From Tyto alba (Eukaryota; Chordata; Aves; Strigiformes; Tytonidae): a stretch of 64,000 nucleotides of DNA. The stretch is from contig NW_024881276.1 in the NCBI RefSeq assembly GCF_018691265.1, forward strand, positions 558,001-622,000, given 5' to 3'. Made by a program: the position numbers and the translations under genes. Below, in pieces: positions 1 through 11,662 of this stretch. The notes under the pieces were generated by a model. It had not been told where the DNA came from. It ran no database searches and saw only the letters and a list, made by a program, of their open reading frames with translations. Within the stretch, counting starts at the first letter, position 1; every line of letters starts with the position of its first letter.

Positions 1-502
1 AGTTCCGTGTGTGCGTGCATTCAAAGAATTCAGTAAATGCTTCTGCCCTTTTGTTGGGTTTTGAGCCAGAGTGACTGGTAGGTAAAGTTGTGTTCTGTTT
101 CGTTAAGAAAGTCGTGTGTGTGTGTGTATGTGTGTTTATTTTTGTGTTACCTCGACTTGTTTGGGTCTTTTAAATTGCACTATTTTTAACTGTGGTAATA
201 GTTTCATTATGTCAACAATCATTCTCCTGATCAGTGTACAGATTTCAGACCTGGGCTTCAAAGTCATTCTTTGTTTTGTTTTCATGGCAATACTAGGAAT
301 GGTTACTAAGACTCTATATTTTTTTAAGTACAGATTTCTCTGTTGCCCTAGCACAGCTTATCCTAGCCAAATGAAAATGAAGAATGTATAATGCAGACAT
401 GTTTGACCTCAGTGATGTGTGGCAGCCTATAGGATTTAAAAAAAATTCCACAAGGGGTGAAAAAAAAAAAAAAATCTAATATTTTATTATGTTGTGTTTT
501 AG
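1..502 (+). other. VWA3B intron (partial)
   Basis: No coding exon is seen. There is a short TG-rich tract near 112-135 and an A-run at 464-476 just before the first visible exon. Confidence 0.6.
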
Positions 503-627
503 GAACTGTAGTAAAGAATATCAGTTCTACCTGTGCACTTGTTGACTTCAGCAACGGGGACACCCGGATTGTACCTGTGAAGTTCACTATACCTGTGGGA
601 GGTGCTATGCCATGCCCATATCTGCAG
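503..627 (+). CDS. VWA3B: VWA3B exon, first DUF4537-like segment
   Basis: The acceptor is ttttag at 497-502 and the donor is CAG|gtcaaa at 628, a weak but acceptable site. The exon begins with two bases that complete a codon from an exon outside the window, then encodes 41 residues including VKNISSTCALVDFSNGD and VKFTIPVGGAMPCPYLQ. Short strands around a VDFSNGD turn look like a Tudor/SH3-like beta-barrel module, as expected for DUF4537. It reads in phase 0 directly into the exon at 1776 (PYLQ-VGDYVF). Confidence 0.8.
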
Positions 628-1775
628 GTCAAAAATTGTATTTATTTTTTTATGACAGCAAATATGCGTTTTTTATTTTGTTCATTTGGTCACACAAAAA
701 ATAAAGGATAGATTTCTTTTAATCTTTAAATACATCTATTTATTTTAAAGAAGACTTTTTAGTGGTAGTAATATGCTATTTTCAACATGCTATTTTTCAT
801 TTGTTTGGAGCTTATTTTCATTGTAATCCTATTCCTTTGTTTTTTTAGAATTCTATATTATTTTCTGTATAAAACATGAGTATTTGCCCACCTATAGAAG
901 AAAGGTGAGCTATTTATGAGCAGGATGATTGTTTCCCAGCACACAGATTACAAATCAAGGAGAGCCTTTTGTACACAGTGATGTTCAGCAGGTTACAACC
1001 ATTTGTTTTTCACAGCACGCTTTAAATCCAGTAGATAATCTTATACTAAGGAATATAGCAGTAATGAAAAAAAAAAAACCACTTTTATTCCATTTTAACA
1101 GTTGACTATCTGTAATCACAGTTGTTTTTTTCAGGTGATTCTTATTTTACACATAAGAAATAATGGCTACAGGATGGATATAGAATGGATACAGCTGTTT
1201 TGAATACAAGAAGCATTTTTATAATTGTTACACTTAAAACTAGAGACTTGCCTTTTTTTGCCGTTTGAAATGAAGGCAAGTCCTGATCTGGTAGTTCCTG
1301 GTATTCTGTAAGGGGAACATACAGCTCTAGAGAAGATCTGCAGAACTTGATAGAGAATTGTGACTTCTTTATTATTTTTTTAAATTGTTTTGTGTAAGTC
1401 AGTTACATATGGAATTCTCTAAAATTCCCAAGGTTGGTTTAAAAGCTTATTAAAAACATAAATTGCACAAAGTCCGATGGAATGAAGAGTTGTAAGAGTT
1501 TCCTCATTCAGTTGACTTGCTAGTGGAGCCCTGTACATTTAGCAGGGCTCTGTCCTTTATTTTTGCTTTGTGTTCTCTCCCTGACTCAGCAGAAATTGTG
1601 AGTGATCACTACATGTAAGGACCAAGTATTTATTTTCTTGTAAAGATCCACACAGAAGCATGGGAACATGTTAGCATGATGATTCATGTAAAAATAGCTT
1701 AGTATTTAGATTTTGTGTCTTGTAAAACTCATAAGATAAACTGTTCTTGCAAACCGATGTTTTCCTGCTGTGCAG
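628..1775 (+). other. VWA3B intron
   Basis: AT-rich intron without a recognisable exon or repeat. It contains an A-run near 1065-1078. Confidence 0.65.
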
Positions 1776-1913
1776 GTTGGAGACTACGTGTTTGCCAGAA
1801 CTGGGACACAGGCAGGAAATGAATATTATGTACCTGCCATTGTCATAGCAACACCAAAGAGGGTGGAAGTGGGTGACAAACTCTACACAGTTCTGATGTT
1901 CAACTGCAGGAGA
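1776..1913 (+). CDS. VWA3B: VWA3B exon, central DUF4537-like segment
   Basis: The acceptor is ctgctgtgcag (ending 1775) and the donor is AGA|gtgagt at 1914. The exon is 138 nt, exactly 46 codons, phase 0 on both sides. It encodes VGDYVFARTG, EYYVPAIVIATPKRVEVGD and KLYTVLMFNCRR. The pattern of a barrier strand (GDYVFAR) followed by a YVPAIVI strand is typical of DUF4537/Tudor-like folds. Because it is symmetric in phase, skipping it would keep the frame. Confidence 0.82.
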
Positions 1914-2432
1914 GTGAGTAAAGCTGGAAGGTGATTCCAGCTCGGCCGTTGCTCTATTTTTGCTGAGGCAGATACAACTTTCCAGGCTCATGAGCTCACT
2001 GTCCCAGTCCCTGTCTCCAGCTAGCCAAAGTAAATCAGATTTCGGGGCTTAATGAAGAGCTCGTGTGATAGACATGAACCAGGAAATTCTGTAGGATAAT
2101 TTATTCTTAAATCATACTCTGTTCTTTCCCCTGTAATCCATGCAGTGGCTTTCGCAAGCTTCATGCTGCTAAAATGAGAAACATGGCGAGTTTTATCACA
2201 GTCAGTATAATCTTCAATTCATTTCATTATGTTTGTTTGTTTGTAAGCCATAATGATAATTTTACTGCATTTTTCATAGTAGATATTAAGAAAATGTGCT
2301 TTGTACTTTAAACTTTTATCTTCATTATTTAGAGGCTGATTACAGTTACATTAAAACAGTTGACATTTTATACCTATGTATCTTTATTGTTTCTGAGATT
2401 TAGAATTAAATTAGTTGAATGTGTTATTGCAG
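1914..2432 (+). other. VWA3B intron
   Basis: An AT-rich intron of about 520 bases between two in-phase exons. I see no other feature in it. Confidence 0.65.
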
Positions 2433-2530
2433 GAACACTGTGTAAGAAGCAGGCTTATTAAAACCAGCCAAACAAAGTATGCCTTTTCCTGCCGGTATAT
2501 AAGAATGGTGCAGATGGTGGATTATATGAC
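2433..2530 (+). CDS. VWA3B: VWA3B exon, end of DUF4537-like segment
   Basis: The acceptor is tgttattgcag (ending 2432) and the donor is GAC|gtgagt at 2531. The 98 nt encode 32 residues plus two bases: EHCVRSRLIKTSQTKYAF then CRYIRMVQMVDYM. The frame is open throughout and continues phase 0 from the previous exon. Its last two bases (ac) pair with the first base (t) of the exon at 8077 to make a Thr codon. Confidence 0.72.
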
Positions 2531-5500
2531 GTGAGTATGCTTGAACCTAAAAATGCAAAACTTGTCTTATGTGAATCCTAAATGTTGCACTTTGAGTTCA
2601 GCTATGCTGTTGGATTTCTTTATTTAGTACTCGAACTACAGTTGTGACCTGGCTTGCTCTACACATGCAACCAAGTGAGTTGACCCACAGGCGTGTCAAT
2701 CAGAAGAGCATTAACTGTCTGTCCTAACATTTTATCATCTGGCAATTTATTGCCCTATTTTAGTTTTGAAAATATTGGTGGGTTCTGATAGTTTGAAGCT
2801 TAGCCCCAGGAAGCTGTTAGAGGATTTCTGAAAGGTGAGATGGAGTTTCTATTTGTTGTAGACCTTACTTTATTCTGATATAAATCTCAAGTTCTTTCTA
2901 AGGTACTGAATCTTCTACTGGGCTTAAATCATGGCAATGATGGGGAGAAAGCACATGGGATGAATATGAGCGAGCCCCTACTTAAGTTCTGCAGAATTTA
3001 TATACAGCAGGGGTAACATTTTTTTTGGTGTGGGGTGTGCACTGAATGTGCAATGGTTCCAAATAATTCCGGATTATTATTTCATCCTGTATTTAGTTCT
3101 AGTTTAATACATTTGAAATCGCTTTGGATTGTAGTAACCTTTGGAGCACCAACAATCTCTGACAGCTAGCAACAACAGATCTTAGGAAATAGAATAAGAT
3201 CAGAACAATTCTCTAGGGTTATTTCTCCAGAATACATTCCCAATCTCCAGCAACTTGTGATTTAAGGATTTTCAGAAGCACAGTTGGAGTCTCTGTATTA
3301 AACAGCCTTGATGGATTTTTCTTTCACAAATTTGTGTGGTTACTTTCTTGAACCCATGTAAACCTTTCTCATCCATACCCTCTTCCCAGAAGGAGCTGCA
3401 CTGTTTCATATTTTGTGTGAGAAAACATGTACCTCTCTTTTGAATCTTCCATCTGTCTTGATATCCCACAGGGATTCTAGACTGAAGGGTTTATGCTTCC
3501 GTGTATGTCAACATAGTGTGGGCACTGCTGCCAAAGAATTGTGTAATCTCTGCCACGGGAGATTTCTTCCCAAGAGGTTGCATGAACACGACAAATCCTA
3601 CCTTTAAAGGCAATTTTAGAAGTTCTTAATTTTTACTGAAATGTTAGAGTATCATAGAATCACAGGCTGGTTTGGGTTGGAAGGGACCTTAAAGCCTACC
3701 TAGTTCCAGCCCCCCTGCCCCGGGCAGGGCCCCCTTCCCCCAGCCCAGGGGGCTCCCAGCCCCGTCCAACCTGGCCTTGAACCCTTCCAGGGAGGGGGCA
3801 GCCACAGCTGCTCTGGGCACCCTGGGCCAGCGCCTCACCTCTCTCACAGGAAAGAATTTCTTCCTTATATGTAACCTAAATCTGCCCTCTTTCAGTTTAA
3901 AGCCATTATGCCTTGTCCTATCCCCCCACCCTCTGACCCAGAGTCCCCCCCCCCACCTCTCCTGCCCCCCCTTTAAGCCCTGGGAGGCCACTCTCAGGGT
4001 CCCCCCGGAGCCTTCTCTTCTCCAGGCTGAACCCCCCCAACTCTCTCAGCCCGGCCCCCCAGGGGAGCTGCTCCAGCCCCCCCAGCATCTCCGTGGCCTC
4101 CTCTGGCCCCGCTCGAGCAGCTCCGGGTCCTTCTGCTGTTGGGGGCCCCCGAGCTGGCCCCAGCACTGCAGGGGGGTCTCCCCAGAGCGGAGCAGAGGGG
4201 GACAATCCCCCCCCTGTCCCCGCTGCCCCCCCTGCTCTGGCTGCAGCCCAGGGCACGGGTGGGTTCTGGGCTAAAAATGCACATTGCCAGGTCATGCTGA
4301 AATTCTCATCAACCAACACCCCCAAGTCCCTCTCCTTGGGGCTGCTCTCAGTCCAGTCTCTGCCCAGCCTGGATTTGGGCTGGGGATCGCCCCGACCCAC
4401 GGGCAGGACCTCGCACTTGCCCCTGTTGAACCCCAGGAGGTTCCCACAGCCCCCCCTCTCCAGCCTGCCCAGGCCCCTCGGGATGCCATCCCTGCCCCAG
4501 CGTGGCGACCGCACCGCACAGCTCGGTGCTGCCGGAAGATTTGCTGAGGGTGCACTCAATCCCACTGTCCATGTCTCCAACAAAGACGTTAAACAGCGCT
4601 GGTCCCAGCACCATCCCCTGAGAAACGCCCCTCGTCGCTGCTCTCCACTTGGACACCGAGCCGTTGACCACAACTCCTTCAGTGTGGCCATCGAGCCAAT
4701 TCCTTATGCGCCGAGCGGTCTGTCCATCAGATCCAGTCTCTCCAATTTAGAGACAAGGATCTCATGTGGGACAGCGTCAAATGCTTTGCAGAAGTTCAGG
4801 TTGATGATGATATGATGATCAGTTTTTTAAAGATTACATCTGAAAATGATGGGTGGGGGTACCAGTTGTGGGCTGATCTATGGATTCGCTGAGAAAGATG
4901 GAATGAAGAAGCAGCACTGATTCAAGCCTGATTCTCACACATTTTCTAGTAGTGATTCCAGTGCAGTTTGAAACTTGCTCTTCCACCAGCTTGCAGTCAC
5001 AGCGCATAAACGAGAGAACACCCCCTCTTCACTGAGCAGAATTCCAAATCTGGAAATACGTCAATGCCTTTTCCCAGGCCACATCACCTACATGGCAGTA
5101 GACTCTTTTCACCAAAAAGTAAATCTGAAGACCATGGTTTCCTACTTAATGCATACAACCAGTTGAAAAGAGACAGGTATATAATTGAGCTGAGTTCCAG
5201 CAAAATCAGCGGAGGCCTTTACCTTCCACTGAGTTGGATTATATTCTAAATGAGGGACCATATTAAGAAAAGATGTGTCTAAATGCATAAGCAATAAGAG
5301 TGGATTCCATTCTCCGTGCTTTGTTTCATGACTGAGTGCTTCAATATAAAATTTAATATTCATTCTCCAAACAGACTTTATTTGCAAGCTGACTTTCCAT
5401 TGTTATGCACAAATGATGAGAAATTGGGTTATTCACCGGCAGAGGAATTCTTTGGAGAACTGACTGAAATGAATGCAGTAAATTTTTGCAAATGAGAAAT

Positions 5501-8076
5501 AAATGTACTCATCAGATCTACATTTCAGATAAAGGGATATCGAATCTGGCAGATCTCTGGGTAAAATAGTATGTGAAACCACATATTCAAGCCATGTTAA
5601 TTGTGAAGTTCTATATACTATTTCCATCTAGTAAACACTGATTTGGTTGTAAATGCACTGGCCAGTTTGTCTAGCAGATGACTGAAATTATATTGATGAA
5701 ATCTAAATAAAATACTCCAAACAATATTGTTGCCACAGCACAAAATAGTGGACTCTCAGTTATGGCATTCATTTTATCCCTTTTAAACCAAACTAAAACA
5801 TTTTTTAGCATGGCCTGGAATGGAGCATAAATTTTGCAAGCATAATGATTGAGCACACCTATGTCTTACAGTTGTTTTAAGGCCTGAAGTTTTCACTACA
5901 TTGTTTCTGTTTTTTCTTGCAGCAGTTGTAGATTTTAGTAACAAACCACCATATTTGAAATTACAGTGTTTTTACTGCAAAATGTCTCTTTTTTTGAGGA
6001 TAGCACTATTCAGATTGTCCTCCAGTTACCCCCATTAAAGGAACACAAGAAACACCTCCAAAGAATATTATTTCAAATGCTGTTTATTACTTCTGATTGC
6101 TACTGTTTTAAAGGCACCAAGGCCCAGACACACAAAGGGACGTCACGGGGCTCAGAGCAGAAACACTTGAGCATTTGGCAGCTCTGAGAGTGGCATTTAG
6201 GTGCTTTGGCTCCATGGATGTGTATTGAATGTCAGGACCTACAGCACAGAGCGCGGTGAAATGTGTAAAGCAGCTAATCAGAAATGACAAAGAGAGTTGA
6301 ACATCTGAAACCGAGACTTTCTTAACATAAACGCCCACTTACAGCCCTGAACTAGACATATTCGAGCCTTTGGGATTCCCAGGGTCCTCTGTTGGCATCG
6401 GATAAACTACATAAATAGTAATTTTTAGCATACAGGCAACAGACCTAACCCCCAGGTACGCAGATGAAGTGCCTTGGTGTGCCAGTAAAACCTCGGTGAT
6501 TGCTGCCGATCCACGGTGTCCCACAGCTTGCTGCCAGAATCACAGCGCCTTCTTTTGCACATTCCCAACTTTATAATCTACGGTAATATATTTCTCTCCA
6601 TCATTTTCCACATTACATGTCATATCTGGTTCTGCTGAATTTTAGTCTCTGTTCCAAGAACAAATGATAGAAGCCTGGTACTATAGAGCTTTTGTAGCTG
6701 AGTCTTTTAAGTTTCCTACTTCTCGGGTCTGTAACTCTCTACAGTAAGTTGCTTTGTAAGCATTGAGAAGTCAGTCACTGCTGATGCACTTATTCAGATT
6801 TGCTTGCTCTCAGCTAGGTTTTGAGTTCTCTATAAAGCCACATACCTGTAAAGTGAAATCTTACTCCTTTCCCGCCGCTTAACATGTCACTTTAGTATCG
6901 TATAGACATACAGAATGTCCTCTTCTGGGCATTGACTACATTAGCTCGGTGGCTGCATCATAAGAAGCTGTTACTGGCTGTGATTTTACTTTATATTTGT
7001 TTCTTTGTGTAACCACCACGCCGTGCTGAATGATTGCTTTCCTTTTATGAGGAGATGTACAGTCAAAGCCATTAAACAACTGTATTTCATTAGTTACACA
7101 GTAATTGGTTACTAATATTAGCAGTGCTATGGCAGTGCTCCAGCCTAGATTGAGTTGGAGTTTCCATTAGAGCCCCTACCTTTCAGAGGGCATGGAAGTG
7201 TGCTTCCTGCTGAAACTTATAATTTATTATATTCTCAAATAGATACCTACCTCCCATGTCATACTTACCAGAGGGGAACAATGCAGCATATTGCTCAAGG
7301 GTGCACACGGATCTAATGAGAACATACTGACATTGTTGATAGAAACAAAGCAGAAGCATAATTTAATCAGAAATCAAACAAAAAGTTTGAATGCAATACA
7401 ATATTAGAAGCTCAAAAAGAGACAATTCTTGTGTGCTAAGTCCTGTAGAAGTAACGGAAAAAAAGGTAAAAGGGATAGCCCAGGCTCTTCTACCGACAGA
7501 CAGTCCACAGAGGACGTAGATGTACTGCGATAGCTTGGCTAATTCTTCAGCTCTGGGTTCTTTGGGATTGTCTTTTGATGTTCATGTGGTGTGTACTAGG
7601 GGTCACACTTAATTCGCTAATTTTTAGAGGTTCTAATAGAGCTCACGTGATTTTAAGATCAGATGCTAGCATCTGTTTGGGGTGTTTTCCTTCAATCACA
7701 GTGATAAGAAGTAATTATGGCAGAACAAGCACTCTGCAGACATAACTAAAAATTTCCATATGCAAAGTAAAACACTGCTCTGGGCCCACACCATAAAAGA
7801 CAATTATTGCCCAAATACTTTCTGGATTCATAAGAGGTAGGTAGAGTTAGGGACCAGAGCCCTGATTTAGGCTAACCTTAACTTATTTTATAAATAAAAG
7901 GGAAACTGAATTGTAAGATACTTATAACGCTGCCAAATGGTCAAGAGAGTCATAAATCCTTGTCAGTGCTGTGAGATGTGGGAAAAGGTGAAATCTATGT
8001 CAGGTACAAAAGGATTTAAAATAGTATAAGATACGTGTGCTTTTAGCTTAGTGAATTTCCTTGTCTGATTTTCTAG
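2531..8076 (+). other. VWA3B intron carrying a CR1
   Basis: A 5.5-kb intron whose flanking exons match in phase (2 into 1 base), so no extra exon is required. It contains the minus-strand CR1 fragment listed separately and an acceptor-like site near 5923 followed by a VVDFSN reading that soon hits a stop. The rest is unremarkable AT-rich sequence. Confidence 0.6.
3651..4810 (-). mobile_element. CR1 LINE, 5'-truncated, dead
   Basis: Read on the minus strand, the element ends at 3651 with the CR1 3' end (the + strand starts atcatagaatcacaggctgg) and starts near 4810 inside the reverse transcriptase. The minus-strand reading includes FCKAFDAVPHEILVSKLE, then GVSQGMVLGPALFNVFVGDM, and after frameshifts ERDLGVLVDENFSM and [11 protein letters not shown], all conserved CR1 RT segments. 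The FADD catalytic box expected after TLSK reads SSGS, and the frame is broken between about 4480 and 4510, so it cannot move. It sits in a VWA3B intron. Confidence 0.93.
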
Positions 8077-8315
8077 TCTGGACAGAGAGACCACAAAGCC
8101 CTATCCTCACTCATGTGTGGAAGATGGAGGAGAAGAAGCAAAGAAAATTATTCTGAAAGAAGATAGGGGAAAAAAGAAAAATAATAGGAGAGCATTAGAC
8201 AAAAGTCATCCCAGGGAGAGGATGTTGGAACCTGATGAACTTCTGTTTGTCTCCAGAAGGGAAGTAAAACAGAGAGGAGGAAATTCACTGCCTAACAATG
8301 AAGAAGATTTTGGAG
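8077..8315 (+). CDS. VWA3B: VWA3B exon, charged low-complexity tail
   Basis: The acceptor is gattttctag (ending 8076) and the donor is GGAG|gtaaag at 8316. The 239 nt add one base to the upstream phase-2 codon and leave phase 1. The encoded stretch runs LDRETTKPYPHSCVEDGG, a Lys/Glu-rich part (EEAKKIILKEDRGKKKNNRR) and EPDELLFVSRREVKQ, ending NNEEDFG. It is very hydrophilic and probably disordered. I found this exon by phase matching and splice sites, not by recalled homology, so the exact borders are slightly less certain. Confidence 0.68.
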
Positions 8316-9997
8316 GTAAAGAAGTAGCTCTGGAAAATTATAAATATTAGGGATTGAATAGGTCCGATGGGCCTTTAGTTAACCCTCATGTAAGGAGCCG
8401 GGTTGCTGCATTTCTGGGTGTTAGACCAGCCTGCTTTTCCATGTCCTACGTGATGAGGTTCTTTCACCTCCTTTGGAAACCATTCTTCACGCTGATCAGT
8501 CTCAGCATGTGCTTCCACAGCAAAGAACTGAATAAAGCATGTTCTGGCATATGCTGCCTTAATTCCCCTCATGTTTGTAGTAGGAGTGAAGATGCAATAA
8601 TACCAACTTTAGTACCTGCTAGTAAGCAGAGTATATATATTCCAGTCCCGCTACTGTTTGTTACTTGTTAGATTAAGTGCATGGCTATATTGCAGGCATT
8701 AAATTATTGCATACGGAGCTCAGTACTTCAGAGATTAAATTGCTCTTAGTGTCTGAGCTAGCCCCGTGAAAGCTGACATCAGTATCTCTGCTTGCTGTCA
8801 CTCTGCAGTAGAGACAGGGGCTGCTGTAGGTATGCCCTTACGTGCCACAGTCGGCTCTTCACTTTTAAGATCCTACTGTCAGTGGAAAGATGAGAGGACT
8901 TTTGTCCATACCTGCTAGTCGTACCTCCTTGTAATATTTGAAACATGTTTTCAACATCCTCATTAATTATTTACTTCCAGAAGTAGTATATTATAGATTC
9001 AACCAACCATCATGTTGTCAATCAACTTGATTTGCCTCCTCTGAACTTTCCTTCTGTGTTCTCAATCATCTCTTAAAGATTGTCTGCAAATTCCGTTTAC
9101 ACTGTTTATAATGGGTATTAAGGTGCCACTGCACTTTAGGAGTGGCCTGGTCAGAATTATATAGGAGCAGGGGTGCTGGGCTTGTTCTGTAGCTGTGTGC
9201 GAGACCACAGCTTCCACAGGTAGAGCTACTTCACTGGAAATGCTCCGTTACTCCAGAGTCCTCCCTCTTGGACATCTTGAGATGCAGATGCTGAGTAAAT
9301 GTGAAAAATTCTTCTCCCTGTCTTTGTAGTCTTCTCTCCATTCTCTAATGACTAAAATCAATATTCATTTCCCACGATTTCCTTGTTGATTTTCCAAAAT
9401 GGTGATTTAGTAAAAAACTAAATCAGATAGCAATTCAGAGTGAAGTACAGGTACGATACACAGTAACGGACTGCACTGACTGATGAATTAGCAAATCATA
9501 GCTAACAGACCCCACATCTCCTTTTTAATTTATAATGAGATGTGACTTGAAGCAATTACACTGATAATTGCTATAACTGCCAATATGGGGTAGGTGGGAG
9601 ACCTTTGAAAATTATCCTTTTCTATCTTTTTCTGTGGCAAATCTAGTTCCTCTGAGTCGGGTTCAAGAGTGTAACAGCTGTGGCACCTGGCAGTCTAGTG
9701 GATTGGCTGGATTTCCCACAGTAGGGTTTCACATTTTTAGCACCCACTTGTTTCCCAATCTCGTTTTCCAGATAGTTCATTCAGCATTTGGAGAAAGCTA
9801 CCGTAATAAAGCAGTGTTCCCATCTGTTGGTCATGGCTTGTTTAATAAGCGGTTCATGTCAATTCAGCTATGCTTGCATCTGTTACTCAGTGCAGCTGTG
9901 TGTGGCTAAGGGCTCCCAACAGCCTCCAGATTTAGCCGTTGGTTTTCTGTCGATAGTACAGTACAACTTGGCCAACACTGACTCTCTCTCCTGTCAG
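8316..9997 (+). other. VWA3B last intron
   Basis: No exon or clear repeat was recognised in this 1.7-kb intron. Confidence 0.55.
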
Positions 9998-10209
9998 GGT
10001 TGTCCGCTCATAGAAAGAGTGTTAAACGTTCCGACTCTTTCCCCATAAAGAACGAAACATGGAGACGTGCCAGGGAAGCAAGTGCAGTTCCACCGGTGTG
10101 GGAGGCATGTGTTGGGATATCTGAGGGTGGAGAGGAAGGGCAATTCTGTCTGGGTTCTCGGAGCAAGACCAGAATGGATTCTTCCAACATCTTGGGAAGG
10201 TACATATAG
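9998..10209 (+). CDS. VWA3B: VWA3B terminal coding exon with stop
   Basis: The acceptor is a good pyrimidine tract ending ctctcctgtcag at 9997. The first two bases (gg) complete a Gly codon with the single base left by the previous exon. The frame then reads LSAHRKSVKRSDSF, IKNETWRRAREASAVPPVW, and ends SSNILGRYI with TAG at 10207-10209. An internal donor-like AAG|gtacat at 10200 could instead continue into a later exon, but the nearby poly(A) signal makes termination here the better model. Confidence 0.66.
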
Positions 10210-10231
10210 GCCACAGGCACTGGCTAAAGAA

Positions 10232-10258
10232 AATAAAGTTTGTGAATTGTGTGTGATG
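10232..10258 (+). terminator. Poly(A) signal and GU-rich downstream element of VWA3B
   Basis: AATAAA lies at 10232-10237, 23 bases after the VWA3B stop codon. It is followed within 2-20 bases by a GT-rich stretch (gtttgtgaattgtgtgtg), the usual layout of a cleavage/polyadenylation site. The implied 3' UTR is only about 40-50 nt. The exact cleavage position cannot be read from sequence. Confidence 0.55.
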
Positions 10259-11197
10259 GGGAACAGTCTTTTAACAGCGCATCTTTCATGCGCCCAGGGT
10301 AGCAGTATGGCCACAGTACCCTTCAGTGGCTTAGTCCAGCAATGTTTTTGTACTGCAGACAGATGCTGTCAGCTTGTAGGATACAGGCAAGAAATTTCCT
10401 GACACTCACACAGGTGAACTCCAGACTCCAGATGCTTTAGGTGCCCAAGAAGAATCAAAATGCTCCTTCTGTGTATCGAGGTGCCGATGTGCATTTATAA
10501 GTTAATTTTCAAAGGCACACTTTTGATTTTTAAACCCCTGGCTTCAGAGTTGTCAGTGGTAGCTATGGATGATCGGCATTCCTAGAACTAATCATACTCA
10601 AACTTGTACTCGCTATGTATTCAATCTACGCTGTTGCTTCCCCACTCTGTGTATCGTATCTTTATTCTTCAGATGCCTCCCACAGGTTTGTTTCCTACTA
10701 CATTAGTGTTTCTTTTATGATCACTTAAAGCCAAAAAATCACCCCTAAAGAAATATATGAAGCCAAAAAGAGTAAACTATTTTGTTTACTTTGTTTCTTC
10801 TATTTTATTCTCTTTTTTTCCTCCAGCTTCTGATCTTTTGCCATTAGTTCATTATGACTGTCATTGTTTTGTGCCAGGAGGGTGCCTAGTAGTGTGTGGT
10901 CTCATTTGATATGATTGTAAAAAGTGACTTTTCAGGGACATAGTATGGTTGATAGCAAACTAGAGAAGATAAGCACGGTTGTACTGAGTCAAAGGTCCAC
11001 GTACCCTGGACCCTGTCCCCAGCAGTGGCTAGAAGATGATTCCTGAGGAAGAGTAAGAACAAAGGCTGACATGTGAATAACAACAGCTACAAGCTTAGAA
11101 AATGAGAACACTTAAAAAGCACACTGGTTTGAACTTGTGAGGATGAAAACGAAAAGGGAAGCGGTGAAAAGACTCTTTACCCAGGACTACTGCTCTG

Positions 11198-11662
11198 TTA
11201 CCATAGTCGGGGAGTCATTTGTTCCATGAGAGATTTCTGGGCGTGTGCTGAGGGGGTGTTGAACTGTTGTCTCCAAGCTCGTGGCGGGTCAATGTCTTCT
11301 CTCACTAAAGAGTACCTGTTCTCTCCTAGCACCTTCATTCTCCATTTCATCAATCTGGCGTTCATCAAGGTGTCAAACCCTGCAGTCACCGAGCGCTTCA
11401 GCGCCCAGCTCACCAAAGTATCCCTGTTGCTTGTACAGTCCTGCTGTAGAAAAGTCTCCAGAGCCTGGTAAAACCAACATCTCCAGAAATTAGAGTCACC
11501 ATGGAGCAGCAAGGATTGGCAGGACAGCCTCAGCACCGCTGCGCAGAGCAAAGGGAGCCGCGTGAAGGCTGCGTGATGAAGGAGCTTGTGAGGGACGGGT
11601 GAGGCTGCAGATGGGAAAGACCTGTAACACCTGTAACTGTAAAAGTTTATTCCTTGAATCAA
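11198..11662 (-). other. Unidentified coding-like open frame, antisense to VWA3B
   Basis: The minus strand is open for about 154 codons, starting without an ATG at the 11662 end and stopping at 11198. The second half has a protein-like mix of charged and hydrophobic residues (TLVSWALKRSVTAGFDTL, LMKWRMKVLGENRYSLV, REDIDPPRAWRQQFN) and a preference for purine-first codons. A good minus-strand acceptor (ggttttaccag) lies just before the ALETFLQQD segment, near 11470. The opposite strand is also open for 81 codons at 11226-11471. I do not recognise the family. It may be an exon, an old retrocopy or chance. Confidence 0.25.

Larger units (their letters stand above)
1..10255 (+). other. VWA3B: VWA3B gene, 3' part (partial; gene span)
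   Basis: The five exons listed separately join with consistent phases (entry phase 1, then 0, 0, 2, 1) into 812 nt that stay open to one stop. VWA3B is a von Willebrand factor A-domain protein of poorly known function. The vWA domains would lie upstream of this window, and only the C-terminal DUF4537-like part and tail are here. The call rests on the character of the DUF4537-like peptide (VDFSNGDTRIVPVKF, VGDYVFARTG, YVPAIVIATP) and on the neighbouring CNGA3 gene on the same strand, which is the human order. C11orf16 and VWA3A share the domain type and are the alternatives, but the position favours VWA3B. Confidence 0.8.

Noticed and set aside
3777..4815. Plus-strand frames of 165 and 240 codons
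   Set aside because: They are antisense to a minus-strand CR1 whose reverse transcriptase segments are clear.
10067..10402. 111-codon + frame and opposing minus frames around the last VWA3B exon
   Set aside because: They are shadows of the exon at 9998-10209, which has phase-matched splicing and a stop with a poly(A) signal.
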